Position numbers and translations under genes: made by a program. Shown piece after piece: positions 46,482-57,514 of a stretch of DNA of 64,000 nucleotides; the first letter of the stretch is position 1; every line of letters begins with the position of its first letter. Source of the DNA: Tanypteryx hageni (taxonomy: Eukaryota > Arthropoda > Insecta > Odonata > Petaluridae); NCBI GenBank assembly GCA_028673005.1, contig CM054115.1, positions 5,625,501 through 5,689,500 of the forward strand, read 5' to 3'. The notes beneath the pieces are model-generated. The model was not told the DNA's origin. It made no database searches and saw only the letters and a program-made list of their open reading frames with translations.

Positions 46482-47729
46482 TTACTCAAAACCATGAAAT
46501 TCTTCTTCAGAATCGACAAAAAAGGAATCAATACAAGATAATACTTCATTGGGTACAAATTGTTCATTTTCCAAAATACAATCGTTATCTTCTACAACTT
46601 CTTGGTCTTCAGACATCAAGGAATCGCCTAGTGATTTCAGGAAACCGTTTCTGACACATGTTGTTGTAACTGCACCCCAGTGATGATCCAACTGCACATG
46701 TCACTGTACGATGGCCTTTTCATTTTCCCAGTCTTGGTGTATTCTTGAACACCACTCATCATCCAATCCTCCCATTTCGCCCGCAACTTGGTTTTAAACG
46801 ATCTATTCTATCTATTTATCCTCCTGGAATAATGGCTAGTTTAGAAAATTTACTGATGGTTTCTTTTACTTCTGGCATTGTATGTGCACGACATGAGTCC
46901 ATTATCAACAATGATTTAGGATTAAAAAATGCTCCTTTTCGTTTACTCCAAACTTTTTCCACCCAAAATTTCATCACCTCGTGGTTGACCCACCCTTTAT
47001 CATTAGCGGTAACTATAATATCCTTAGGAAATGAACCTTTAGGGATAGTTTTTCTTTTAAATATCACCATAGGTGGAAGTTTTGACCCATCTGCCGTCAC
47101 ACAAAACACTACCGTAAAGTTAGATTTTTCATGTCCAGTTGTTGCAACCGACACATCTTTGGCTCCCTTAAGATTGACAGTCCTAGAAATAGGGAGATCA
47201 AAACTAACCGAAACCTCGTCCATTTTTCCGAAATGTTGACGATCTACTCCACAAAGGTTTTCGTTGACGAACAATCTAAATTTCGCCACTTTTGCTTCCC
47301 AGTCCAAGGGTAATTTTTGTCCGACACTGGTGGAACAACGCATACTTAATCCATTTCTCCTCATGAATCTAAAAACCCATGATGGATAAGTCTTAAACTC
47401 TGTAATGTTTTCGCTTCGTGCTATTTTCTTTGCTTCGAGTAACACACGAACAGTTGAAATTCTAATACCATTCGATCGCTCTTTAATAACCCAAAAGTAT
47501 AGTTTTTTTCCAATCCTGGCCAGAAGCACTTTCCGAAACGCATTGAACGTTTTCTTTCATGCAAGCAATTGAGAATTGCTTCACTTTTTCTCCATTCTCG
47601 GACGCTGGATTCTCCTACACTAAAAATTCTTCCGGCTTCACGATTTCCTTTTTCTTGGGCTACTTTCACTACTTCTAATTTAAATTTTGCAGTATAAGAT
47701 TTTCGTCTTAATTTATTTTCGTTTTCCAT
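46482..47729 (-). pseudogene. Pogo-type transposase, broken and lacking the third catalytic Asp
   Basis: The start ATG is at 47727-47729 (MENENKLRRKSYTAKFKLEV), an N-terminal psq-like HTH, with SVGESSVREWRK. After a frameshift near 47530 comes a CENP-B-like second HTH (YPSWVFRFMRRNGLSMR). The DDE_1 domain has KMDEVSVSFDL (first D) and SLLIMDSCRAHT (second D). Right after KLAIIPGG a stop appears, and the LQPLDV segment expected to carry the third D is absent. The conserved later part (KRPSYSDMCSWI, then 46697-46482) is frame-shifted. The family is a pogo/Tigger/jerky-like transposase; this copy is dead. Confidence 0.9.
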
Positions 47730-48119
47730 GGGCTTTATTATAAAACTTTTAGTAATTAGTATAACTGAGCACGTATTCACACCGTTCACCAAAACCAGAA
47801 CAAATGAACGACTAATCACGTGATGAATTTGAAGTTGGATTAAAAAATTGAAAGAAGAAATTGCGCTGATTCAGTTTTCTATCAGAAACAGAAAAATTTC
47901 ATCTGCGCGTTATGTATACAATTTTCAATTCGATAAAATTATTAAGATGCGCGTTATCTGCTGGTGCGCGGTATCTGGCGGAAAATACGGTACTTTTAAA
48001 ACAAAGTTTTTTGCCTTCTGCATATACATGCTTTTCTAGTACGGTAATGAAATGAAGCAATGGGGTCAAAAATAACCTCAAAAAAAAGAATTTTGGAATT
48101 TTCAATTTTTTCCGTCAGT

Positions 48120-49320
48120 TGTGCCCTAATGGCTTATAATCCTGCCAAATTTCAATCTGCAGCTCTTCTCGGTCATTCCATACCAAATCAGCAAATTTTT
48201 TATCTTTTTCACACACGACCATCTCGGATTTGAATCATATTTGGCACAAATGTAGCTATATTCATGACATGCAAGCCTGTCAAGTATTAGTGTCCTAAGT
48301 CGAAGCAGTTCTGAGAAATGGTATCCAGAATGAAGGTGTGCATGTCATAATTCTCTGGCTACAAATTTTTTGAGCATTTTCAAGGTCTCATAACTGAAGT
48401 ACTAAGTAAGCAAGAGGAACCACATTTCATACACTAGAGGTGTTTAGGCTCCTGTTTTGGAATACAGCCTCATAATTGGGTCAAGGCTTTTACTTTCTCT
48501 GATATATGCCCATGAAATAGGCATTTTTTATTGCTGCTCAAAAAAATATTTTTTTGAATGTTCACAGTTTGCAAGAATGAAGTAGGACAGGTCTCCATGT
48601 TTACACACTAAGTCTCTATGTAATGTATAATACACACAATGAATAGTGAAGAATTTAGACTTTTTCTAAGACTTACTAATCTCTGAAATTTAGCCAGAGT
48701 GAAAAGTTGCAAATTTGAGTTATTTTCAGTCAAGCGTTTAATAACCTGGTCAGTGAAATATGAAGCTGAATTTTTGTAGAAATGTTCACATTTATAAAGG
48801 GAAAATGTGGTATTCATTTCAAAATCTTAACTCGATCCCTTATTTCCAAACAATGAAACAAATGTTGGTACTCCTGTAAGGGCATTAATATATCTTGAGG
48901 GGTTTCATAATCTGGAATGCAAAGTAATTGATGGAAATAACACTTGGGGTGAATTTCCATTTAATGTAACATTTAGCTCACTTTGACATTAGCAATAAAA
49001 TCTTTTTTTAGCAGTCCTGTTCTAGTTTGTATAATACACTTCTAGTGTATGAAATGTGGTTCCTCTTGCTTACTTAGTACTTTAGTTATGAGACCTTGAA
49101 AATGCTCAAAAAATTTGCAGCCAGAGAATTATGACATGCACACCTTCATTCTGGATACCATTTCTCAGAACTGCTTCGACTTAGGACACTAATACTTGAC
49201 AGGCTTGCATGTCATGAATATAGCTACATTTGTGCCAAATATGATTAAAATCTGATGTGTGAGGCATTTGTTCATTTGGTATGGAATGATCCTTCTAGAA
49301 GTACCTTAGGTTATATTACA
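48120..49320. repeat. Large inverted repeat with ~590-bp centre
   Basis: The arm at about 48171-48451 (ATTCCATACCAAATCAGC to CATACACTAGAGGTG) is inverted at about 49037-49300 (CACTTCTAGTGTATGAAATG to TTTGGTATGGAATGATCC) with roughly 90% identity. The right flank CTTCTAGAAGTACCTTAGG also occurs inverted at 20164-20184, tying this to the repeat family around 20.2 kb. The centre is non-coding. Confidence 0.85.
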
Positions 49321-49468
49321 TAATGTGTATATATATATATATTTTTTGTAAGAAGAGGCTATTTATTATAGATACATGGAAATTCCATTTCTACAGGATT
49401 GTAAATTTGAGTAAAATTGTCAATGGAAAACAGTCTGCTTTCTAATACTTTCCTGCACCATAGGTGTT

Positions 49469-49534
49469 CAAATCAAATGACAGTAATGCATGCCTGCATT
49501 GCAAATCAAATGACAGTAATGCATGCCTGCATTG
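49469..49534. repeat. Perfect tandem duplication, 2 x 33 bp
   Basis: CAAATCAAATGACAGTAATG followed by CATGCCTGCATTG occurs twice back to back with no difference, so it is probably a recent slippage or repair product. Confidence 0.9.
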
Positions 49535-49895
49535 AGTGGTGCTCATCAGTACATACTTTTCTGAGGGGGTGAGGTGAATGAAACTAGTGGCATTTCAAAG
49601 CAAATGTTTTATGAATTACAGTTTGCCTATCTCACGCTTGTTTAAGGTCTGGGTTTGCTGGTTTGGAGAGCTCTTTTTTTAATTAGTGTTTTAATGTATT
49701 GAATAGTTTTTAATGTTTAAGTAGGCCTATTTATTTCAAATAATTTAACAAAAAAATATAGATTCAGAGTTCCCAAAAAGTTATTTTATAGCAATAAGTG
49801 GGGCTTTGGTCATGAATTAAACCTATTTACATGACTTGTTTTGGAAAAATAGTATTCATTTAGCAGTATTTAAATTAAAATTCGCTATACTAGGA

Positions 49896-51164
49896 TAGGG
49901 TGACTATATTTAAAAAAGGCACAAATGGGACATTTCCCGAAATTTACAAACAAACGGGACAACATTTTCACAGGATTTTTTAAAATGGAAGTTTGGTTTA
50001 TTTGAAAGAATTGTAACAATTCTGTAGGTAGGATAAACATCAAAACATTAAAAATATATAGGTAATGATGTGTGGAGTTAAAAGAATCAAATTAACATGG
50101 TCAAATTCCACACATTCAATTATTACCAAATACGGATGCGAACTGGGTTGCCAACAGTATCGTTTTAACCTGGAGACTCCGGATCTAGGGATCTGTATCC
50201 GGGCTCAGTATAATTTCTTTGGTTCAGCAAGTTTTTCTAGACGTCTAAAGAAATAAAATACAATATGAAATTTTGCGGAAAATTTTCCCTAAATTTTCCC
50301 TTTTCCGATTCCAATACAATGATATGATATTTATATCATTACATACTTTGTTATACAATAGGGTAATCAGATTTTAAAAATTAAAAAATGGCCGTCACGT
50401 AAATTTTAATTCAATGAAACAAGTTGTTCATAAGCATAATCCCAACTGGGGCTAAATAAGACTTTAGCTTAACATTCCTGAAATATAGGTGGATGAACAA
50501 CAAATTCATTTGTGTTTTAAATATTTATTAAGTTTTATTTGCAAATAATTTGCAACTGATGTTGAAGGATTTGGTTCTGAAGCTGGTATGAGAGTTAATG
50601 ATTCATCCTCTTGTCAGACATATTGCATTTTGCGGGCGAAGATATTTCTTGCAGTAATTTGGGATTGTTTGAAAGCAAATTGTAAAAGTCGTTGCACGAA
50701 AGTTCCCGAAAATAAGCTTTTGTCACTATCACTGCATTAGTGATTCCAACAAGTAAACGGTTCTTTTCGTCTGTCCACAGCATTTGTGATAGAAAAGATT
50801 CTTTTTATAGCTGAACTTGTGCCGAGAATAGCTGAAGCAAATTCGAAAATCATTTGAATGTTTTTAACGAAATTCTTTCACCTTGCACAAACTATCATTT
50901 GATAGTTTCAGTTAAAGTGGTGTTCCATTTGGCAATTTTGCTTTTACTGATATTCGTAACATGGTGGTATTCATTGAAAAGCTCATCTTCGTCTATAACT
51001 TTCATGATATGTGTAGGATTAATTTTTCGTGTAACTTTGTATATTAATTGGCCCACTCGGAAAAACAGGACACTTGGCGTCCCTTTTTAACTTTATCGGT
51101 ACAGCGGGACACTCAACTAAAAATGGGATGATCCTGTTAAAAAATGGGATGTATGGTCGCCGTA
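49896..51164 (-). mobile_element. hAT element, degraded (1269 bp)
   Basis: Ends TAGGGTGACTATA and, from the right, TACGGCGACCATACA resemble the TAGGGTGACCATA ends of a widespread hAT group. Flanking TACTAGGA (49888-49895) and TGCTAGGA (51165-51172) make an 8-bp duplication with one mismatch. A hAT-like C-terminal coding fragment lies inside. It sits 250 bp upstream of the last RpL11 exon. Confidence 0.82.
50595..50783 (-). pseudogene. hAT transposase C-terminal fragment
   Basis: The frame contains LWTDEKNRLLVGITNAVIVT, then LSCNDFYNLLSNNPKLLQEI and SSPAKC, similar to the C-terminal dimerisation region of hAT transposases (DE-NRL...FY..L....LL..I.SS.KY pattern). It is 62 residues, with no catalytic domain recognised upstream. 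Confidence 0.6.
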
Positions 51165-51416
51165 TGCTAGGACCAATGAAGAGTGCAAAGCGGGTTTTCC
51201 TGTGTTTAGTTTAAAGTAGTGTATGTGGACATATGTGCATGTTACATAAGCAAATTCAGTATTTAAAAGTTGCATGTTTGATTTCATGTGTGCTGTTCTT
51301 TTTTCATAATTTTTTCTTGCAAATGGGACAGTTGATACTTGAATATAAATTTTGTTTGTTCACTGTTGATCATTTCTGTAGATTTCATTGTAACTCTTGT
51401 TATTTTTTCTTTTCAG

Positions 51417-51449
51417 TATGATGGTATTATCCTTCCTGGAAAGAAGTAA
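51417..51449 (+). CDS. RpL11: Ribosomal protein L11, last coding exon
   Basis: After a pyrimidine-rich tract and AG at 51415-51416, the exon encodes YDGIILPGKK and the TAA stop at 51447-51449. This is the invariant C-terminus of animal RpL11. Joining to 19640 keeps the frame. Only ten codons are here, isolated by a 31.8-kb intron. Confidence 0.97.
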   Translation, partial: YDGIILPGKK

Positions 51450-51466
51450 CTTCGTTGGGTAGTATC

Positions 51467-51472
51467 AATAAA
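51467..51472 (+). terminator. RpL11 polyadenylation signal
   Basis: AATAAA lies 18 bases after the RpL11 stop codon, giving a very short 3' UTR as is usual for ribosomal-protein mRNAs. Confidence 0.75.
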
Positions 51473-51474
51473 TT

Positions 51475-53330
51475 TTTTGCTGAAATGTGTATTTTCTTTC
51501 TAACTCCCTCTCTACCCACAATAAATTTCTTCGATGTCAGATTCAGGTTTGGTAAATATTGCATTGTCCTGAACTGCAAGTTTAATTTAGTGTTTTATTT
51601 ATAAACATGCCATGTGGTCAGTTTTTTGTGATTACCTTTTGTGAGTTAAAACTAATGTACAGTAAAGAAACTTTTATCTGGCAAGCTTGAGATATAGGGA
51701 TGCAGTAACACCTCATTATTTCAAAGTTCAAGGAACCACAAAAATATGACTTCAAATTAACCGAGTTCTAAATAAACTAACTTTAAAAAAAGTGAAATTT
51801 CTTACGATCTGCTACTTGGGCAGAAAAATTGCAATATAGTCTTATGTATCCTTTCTGCTACAAAACTTAATTGACCTTACAAGTTCGTATGCACGGCGAA
51901 TTTATGAGCAGAGCTGAGGTGACCATTTAATTCACGATCACCACTGCATGTGAAAAATAGGCTCGAGTGAACATCCCAATTTTCTCTGTGTATTTCAAGT
52001 TACTCCTTTATGCCACATTTCAGAAGAAAAGGCTTTCAACCATTCATACTTAGCCAAAAGATTACGAAAATGCATGCCAAAAAGACTAGGAAACTCTTGT
52101 GTGAAATATTGTATGGATAATAAGATTGGAACCGTGTCACGTATTAATTCTCTCCAATTTTGTTCAAACATTCCATGCCATCAGTATGGTCAAAAATAAT
52201 TAATTGATTCTTTAATAACTCGAGATGATTTTATATATTGCATTGCAATTTTATTTCCATCCATGTTACACACCTGTAATAAAATATACATGATCTCAAA
52301 TTAATGTGGTATTGGGTTTGCCGCAGAGATTGCTAGATTTATTTTTTAAGCAATTAATTTTCTTAGTATGAAAAACCTTAATATATTTCAAAACAGTGAC
52401 CTTGGGACTTCCTATTGGGCTTAATACTGCAATTTTTACCATTTTCTTTTTACATATATGACAAATTTTGTGATTGAATTTTCTCGTAGTTATGCGAATT
52501 GTGCATTCTAAAAACCCCTATTCAATGCTGAGAACCTCTGCAGGAAAGCTAGTGTGTTGTGGAAGGGGAGGCAGGCACTGTTTATCTGCTATGTGATGTC
52601 TCTCACTCTTGAGATGAATATTTTTTAAAATATGCGTCAACACTTGAGAGCTATGTGGAAAGGGAGGGGGAATTGTCTTCGGATCTGGGCTAGTGCTTGG
52701 TTCAGCATTTCTTGAGAACAATATAATGAGAGAGGGAAACACTTATTTGACATCAATACACAAGCCCATTCAAAGATATTTACGGAGCTTCCTCTTGACC
52801 GAAAGCATGATCAGAGTGCATGGGAAGCACTTGGATCACACAAAAATATTCATTTATGCTGTATGGAGGCTGCTATTGTTCGTTATTTTTCCGTTGTTAC
52901 TTTGTTTAATTTCTAAGGGATTAGGAGAGGCCAACTTTCATGGTGTCGACCAATAGAAGAATGCAAGCAATGCCTGGTGATGAAAAGTAGATGGAAATCT
53001 TACTTGAAAGCAAGGCTGGAAAACGTAACGATACCTGATAACATTATAATAATGATTAAATTGCCTTTTTTACAATGTAACGATACGTACATATTGTTAT
53101 AATAACCAGTAACATTTAACGTAATGTTATTATAACATCAAAATGTTAATTGCAATTAAGTTATTATAACATCATCAAACCAAAATGTTTTTGCCAGATA
53201 ACATTGCACAAAGTGCAGTGAACTTGTGCGTTTTGTCACATGCTCAATGTCAACTGTTATGTTGTGATCTAGGGATGTAATAACATTACAAAGAGTTAGT
53301 TTTCATTTCATAATGTAAAAAATGTGAACC
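51475..53330. other. Intergenic DNA after RpL11, nothing firm
   Basis: AT-rich. From about 53015 AAAACGTAACGATACCTG and many TTATAATAAC/GTTATTATAA words suggest a decayed hAT-like end and palindromic AT sequence, but no partner end was found. No recognisable coding sequence. Confidence 0.4.
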
Positions 53331-53335
53331 GTTAG

Positions 53336-53620
53336 GGGAATAATTTTGAAATGAGAAAAAATTCTGCTAAGACTGTTGGGGCTGGTTGATACTAGGATGG
53401 CTAGCCTGGACCAAACTAAGAAAAACACCTGCATTCAAAAACGGGAAAAATTATCCGGTACGGTAGTTCAGTGGTAGAATATCTACCTGGCAAGTGGAAG
53501 ACCTGGGTTCGATTTCCTGTCATAGCAGAATTTTTTCGTTTCAAAAATATTCCCAACTAGACAGCTAATGCCTTTCTGCTTAGGATCATTTCATTCCACC
53601 AATTTATGAACTGTTAAGTC
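53336..53620 (+). repeat. tRNA-derived foldback repeat, copy 2
   Basis: GGTAGTTCAGTGGTAGAATA and GGTTCGATTTCC (A and B boxes) lie at 53462-53515. The 3' part CATAGCAGAATTTTTTCGTTTC...ATTCCCAAC is inverted at 53336-53376 as GAATAATTTTGAAATGAGAA...TTCTGCT. So the tRNA-like core sits between inverted ends. The tail GCTAATGCCTTTCTGCTTAG follows, as in the other copies. Confidence 0.7.
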
Positions 53621-53767
53621 TGCGAGGTTTTAGCAACATAATCTGCTATTTATCTTGGTCCATGATTCCAAGCCACATTGTCTGAAGAGCATTGCATTGA
53701 AACAAAACATCATTTTAAAGGTTGGTGGCTTGGTTAACCTACTGAAAGTCACTGTCATTACAAGTTC

Positions 53768-53808
53768 GCCCCTGAAGATGCCCACTTAGTGGGCGAAATG
53801 CATCGGGT
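53768..53808 (+). ncRNA. Hammerhead-ribozyme-like motif, best cleavage site
   Basis: CCC, CTGAAGA (53772-53778), T, GCCCAC-TTA-GTGGGC (perfect 6-bp stem II), GAA, ATGCAT, C, GGG. The cleavage triplet is AUC with cleavage predicted after 53804. Core bases match the hammerhead consensus apart from the extra U after CUGAAGA. Stem I has only three sure pairs (CCC/GGG). The sequence after it (GGCTGAAGGAGTT) resembles the flanks of the 20.2-kb palindrome. Confidence 0.6.
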
Positions 53809-54199
53809 TTATAGTAAATTTTTATGGCTGAAGGAGTTGTCTCACTGATGAAAACATCATTTAAAAAGATTCGGACTTGATAGAATTAAGTAAAAATTTT
53901 AACAAAGAGACTGAAATCATTCTGCTAAACAATGAAGCACATTCAGCCACAGACAGTGATGAATTTGATCAATTTATAAATAAAATTTCTCTACATCTGT
54001 GGAAGTGACTAAGTTCTTTCTTTTTCTCGATTTCTGTAAGAAATTTCACTTAAGATGCAACTGCAAATAAAAAACAAATTAATATAGCTGCAGTGTTGGA
54101 AGGTTTTGTCATACTTCAGAACAAATGTTTGAGATTTATGGATTTTATTTTCTTTTTTGCTGTATAATAGAACTATTATTTTGACTTTTTTATAAAAAA

Positions 54200-56545
54200 T
54201 AAATAAAAAAAAATTTCAGATCAGTAGCACATTCGCTAATACAAAAACCTCAAAAATATGTTTAAACATTTGCGAATTATTAGTGGTGGAATTTTTTTAC
54301 TTTTTCAATATTTTCTTTTTTTCTGTGTATAATTTGCTACAAAATGAATTCAAAAACTCACACCTACAGCATATAGTTTCCAAGATAAAACTTGTTAAAC
54401 TTTAATGCTCAAATGTGGTTAAAACAACCCCTAAAAATTAACAATTTTGACATTTTCGATTTTTATAGTTGGTTATGAGAAAAGTTCTATAAACCTAAAA
54501 ATTTTCAGCTTCCTAAACTTATTAGATTGGTCTGCAAACTGGGATAACTTTTTCCATGCTAACTTATGGGAGATATTACGGGGTATCTGGAGTTGAACCC
54601 AGGGCACTGTAAGCAAAACTAACAATAATTCTTAATAGATATTGCAGCCGTCTAGCAACACTGAAAATTTCATTTTTCTAGCTTACGGGCAAGTGCCCAA
54701 AATTAATTTACAAAAATGCCGCAATGCTTTTCTTATGGGAAAAACGCAACTTTCGGAATTTCTGGAGTCGAACTCATGTCAATTAGGTGAGAAGTCTCAT
54801 TTTATCAGTAGGTTTCTCCATTATATCTACAAAAACAAACTTTCAGCTCTCCAACTATAGTAGTTTGTGCTGGACAGTAGTATCCTCCTATATGTTATAT
54901 AGATGTACTAGTAGTTGGTGCTTGCATACTGCACACATTTCATTTCACCTTGAAAAAACATTCATTTTTCAGACAGACATTTCATCATTACAAATATTCT
55001 TTTAATTCTAAAGATTTCACCTCTGCAGCGATTTCAGTTTTCCCCACATGTAAAAATAATAGTTAAAACAATCCCCAAATGTTGCAATTTTAATATTTTA
55101 CACTCATCATTATAAGGTACTAATGCTAATAATGTTAGCCAGCTTGCATTATGCAAGCACCTTCTACTAGTATGTTATATCTCCTCTGTAAGGAACGTCT
55201 ATATATAGTGATAGGAGGATACTAATGTTAAGCACTTCCAGATGTGCTAGAAATTCGAAATTTTTTTCATAGGTAGGATTTTGTGCAAGACCTAGAAAAA
55301 ACGAAAATCTTGAAAAAGTGCAACAATGCGGCCGCTAAAAATTCGCAATTGTTTAAACAAATTTTCAAGGTTTATGTATTTCCGAATGTGCCACGGAGTT
55401 GAAATAATTTTTATAAGTACAATTCTTAAAAAAACGAAATAGGGATTACAAATTTTGATACTTGAATTTGTTTGGCAGTTAAAAATTCTGAAAGTTTAAA
55501 CAGGTAACTGTTTAGACATTACGGGATAAGCTAGGAAGCTGAAATTTTCAAGTTATGTACAGAGTAGTGCTTTTGCACAAATATACATTTGAACCTCGCC
55601 ATAAACATTGCGGCGGCCGTTAAAAATTTTTAAAATTTAAACAATCGGAAAAATATTATTTCACTTCTAGAAGTACTACAACTTTAAAATTTGGCAGAAA
55701 TGTGTAGCATTAGTACCCCATAATAGAGAAAGTATAAAATTCTTAAAATTGCAAAGTTTTGGGATTGTTTTAGTCTATTATTTTTAAATAAGGGAAAAAC
55801 TAAATCGCTCCGGAGGTGAAATATTTAAAATTAAAGAAATATTTGTAATGATGAAAAATGAATGTATTTTATGTTGAGATGATATGCTTGCAGAATGCAA
55901 GCATCAACTATTAGCATGTTATATCCTCTGTAAGAGTCGTCGATATATAACGATATGAGGATTGTTATGTTTAGGCACTTCCAGATGAGCTGGAGATTCG
56001 AAATATTTTTTTTATGTGCTACGGAGCTGAAATTATTTTTAGAGGTAGGATATGTAAAAAAATGAAATATGGATTATAGAAATTTTTAATTTTTTGGCAG
56101 TTAAAAATTCTTAAAGTTTTAACAAATAGGTAAATGTTTAGATACTACGGGGCGAGATATAGAGCTGAAATTTTCAAGTTATTTAGAGATTAGTCTATAC
56201 AAAAGAATAACCGTTTTATTTTATCTAGGAAATTCTTATTGCGGCCGTTAAAAATTATTTAAATATAAACAATTAGATAAATGTTATTTCTTTTCTTAAT
56301 GTTCTACAAATTTACAATTTGGCATAAATGTGTCATTATTATCCCAATGTGGAAAACGTATAATATTCATAAAATTGCAAAAATTAGGAATTGTTATACT
56401 CCATTATTGTTCCATAAGGAAATTTGGTCCCGAGGAGAAATCTTTTGAATTAAAGAAATATTTCCCACTATGAAATATCTCTCTAAAAATAATGTTTTTT
56501 TCAAGGTGAGATGAAATGCTTGCAGTTCGCAAGTACCTTCTACTA
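54200..56545. repeat. Second locus of the hairpin tandem family, partly inverted
   Basis: About 54640-54890 is the reverse of 35845-35945. 54900-55130 is a forward unit piece (GTTGGTGCTTGCATACTGCA). From 55135 to 56545 two units run in reverse, each with the TGCTTGCA..TGCAAGCA hairpin (55140, 55885, 56518). Block order and TAAGCACTTCCAGATG, GAGGTGAAAT and CTACTAGTATG junctions match 33148-35830. No protein is encoded. Confidence 0.7.
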
Positions 56546-56549
56546 GTAT

Positions 56550-56596
56550 ACTCGTACACACCCTTGCGGTGGCTTGCAGGGTAAACTGTAGATATA
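56550..56596 (+). repeat. LINE 3'-end stub
   Basis: ACACCCTTGCGGTGGCTTGC followed by AGGGTAAACTGTAGATATAT matches the last part of the LINE at 2434-2475. Only the 3' terminal ~45 bases were copied, an extreme 5' truncation. Confidence 0.8.
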
Positions 56597-56661
56597 TATC
56601 CCGAGAAATTTAACTATCGATGGTTTTAAAAATACTATCCATGGTTCTCGAGAGTCAAAAC

Positions 56662-56681
56662 TATCGATAGTACTATCGATA
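56662..56681. promoter_or_regulatory. Two DRE-like sites (TATCGATA) upstream of GSKIP
   Basis: TATCGATA occurs at 56662-56669 and 56674-56681, with a related TATCGATG at 56614. In Drosophila TATCGATA is the DREF-binding element of housekeeping promoters. The pair lies 135-155 bases before the GSKIP ATG, where a promoter could be. ACTATCGATAGT words also occur in ends of some insect transposons, so this may be coincidental transposon sequence. Confidence 0.4.
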
Positions 56682-56815
56682 GTTCACCACTAATAGAAAT
56701 TACCTTGAAGTTGTACACGGTGATGCTTATGACGTGTTGAGATAGAACATATTGTATCGACGTTGTTCTGTCAGAGATCTGTTTTGTGTGAAGACAATTT
56801 CTTATCCGTTTGTAA

Positions 56816-57163
56816 ATGGCGTATGAAAAGGAGGAAGTGGTATTCGATGAAGATCAGTGGAAACTAGAAGCTGCAGCTGTGATTCAAGATGTTCAAGATC
56901 ACGTTAAAGACTTAGTTGCCTCTTCTATCTTACAGGGAAGTGATAAGGAGATATACTTTAATTTGACTACGCTGGAAGGGGAAAAGTACTGTATCCAACT
57001 CTCTGCTGGTGGATTTAGAGTTGTAAGCCGGGAATATGACACAAATAGCGTAACAGATGGAAGTTACTTTGAAACGCCTTATTCGTTGTTGAATAGTATA
57101 AGCCAGAAATTTCGAGAATCATTCGGTTGTGCTTTAATGGCTAAACTGCAAGATTTGCAATAA
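56816..57163 (+). CDS. GSK3-beta interaction protein homologue (GSKIP, DUF727)
   Basis: The 115-residue single-exon frame starts MAYEKEEVVFDEDQWKLEAA and contains VIQDVQDHVKDLV, CIQLSAGGFRVVS and, near the end, YSLLNSISQKFRESFGCALM. This matches the GSKIP/DUF727 family (human protein ~139 residues): an N-terminal helix, a small beta region and the conserved YSLL...S..FRE.FG C-terminal helix that binds glycogen synthase kinase 3. In vertebrates the N-terminal part also binds the PKA RII subunit. No membrane segment or signal peptide is seen. The start is the first ATG of the frame. The gene has no intron in its coding part, and a clear polyadenylation signal was not found close by. It is independent of RpL11. 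Confidence 0.92.
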   Translation: MAYEKEEVVFDEDQWKLEAAAVIQDVQDHVKDLVASSILQGSDKEIYFNLTTLEGEKYCIQLSAGGFRVVSREYDTNSVTDGSYFETPYSLLNSISQKFRESFGCALMAKLQDLQ

Positions 57164-57514
57164 CTCGGAGTTTTATGAAGAATCGTAAACACGCAGTAAC
57201 GGTTTTTAGTAATAATACTAATAGACCTACTTAACATTTTTTATCATTATGAATATCGTGTATGTCAATTTAGCATCCATATTTGTGTCATTATTCGCAG
57301 AAATATGTCTTCAGATAATCTTTGGTATAAGTGTGTAAGTTTACTGGATTTTGTTTTCTGATGATAAGATTGAGTAATTCAGTATACATAATGAATATAT
57401 TTGGTTAAATGGTGCTTCCATTAATTAATGTATTTAGTATTTACCAAACAAGCGCAAAAATGTGATTTCTTTTAATGTTACAAAATTTTGACTTCCTCTA
57501 GGTTAGCATATATT

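Larger units (their letters stand above)
45833..47990 (-). mobile_element. Pogo/Tigger-type element (2158 bp), inactive
   Basis: TA at 45831-45832 and 47991-47992 flank 25-bp identical inverted ends beginning CCGTATTTTCCGCCAGATAC. Inside each end is a GCGCGTTAT-type motif (45903-45911 and 47950-47958 regions), possible transposase-binding sites. It carries a pogo-like transposase remnant on the minus strand. A small foldback lies between the left end and the coding part. Confidence 0.93.
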
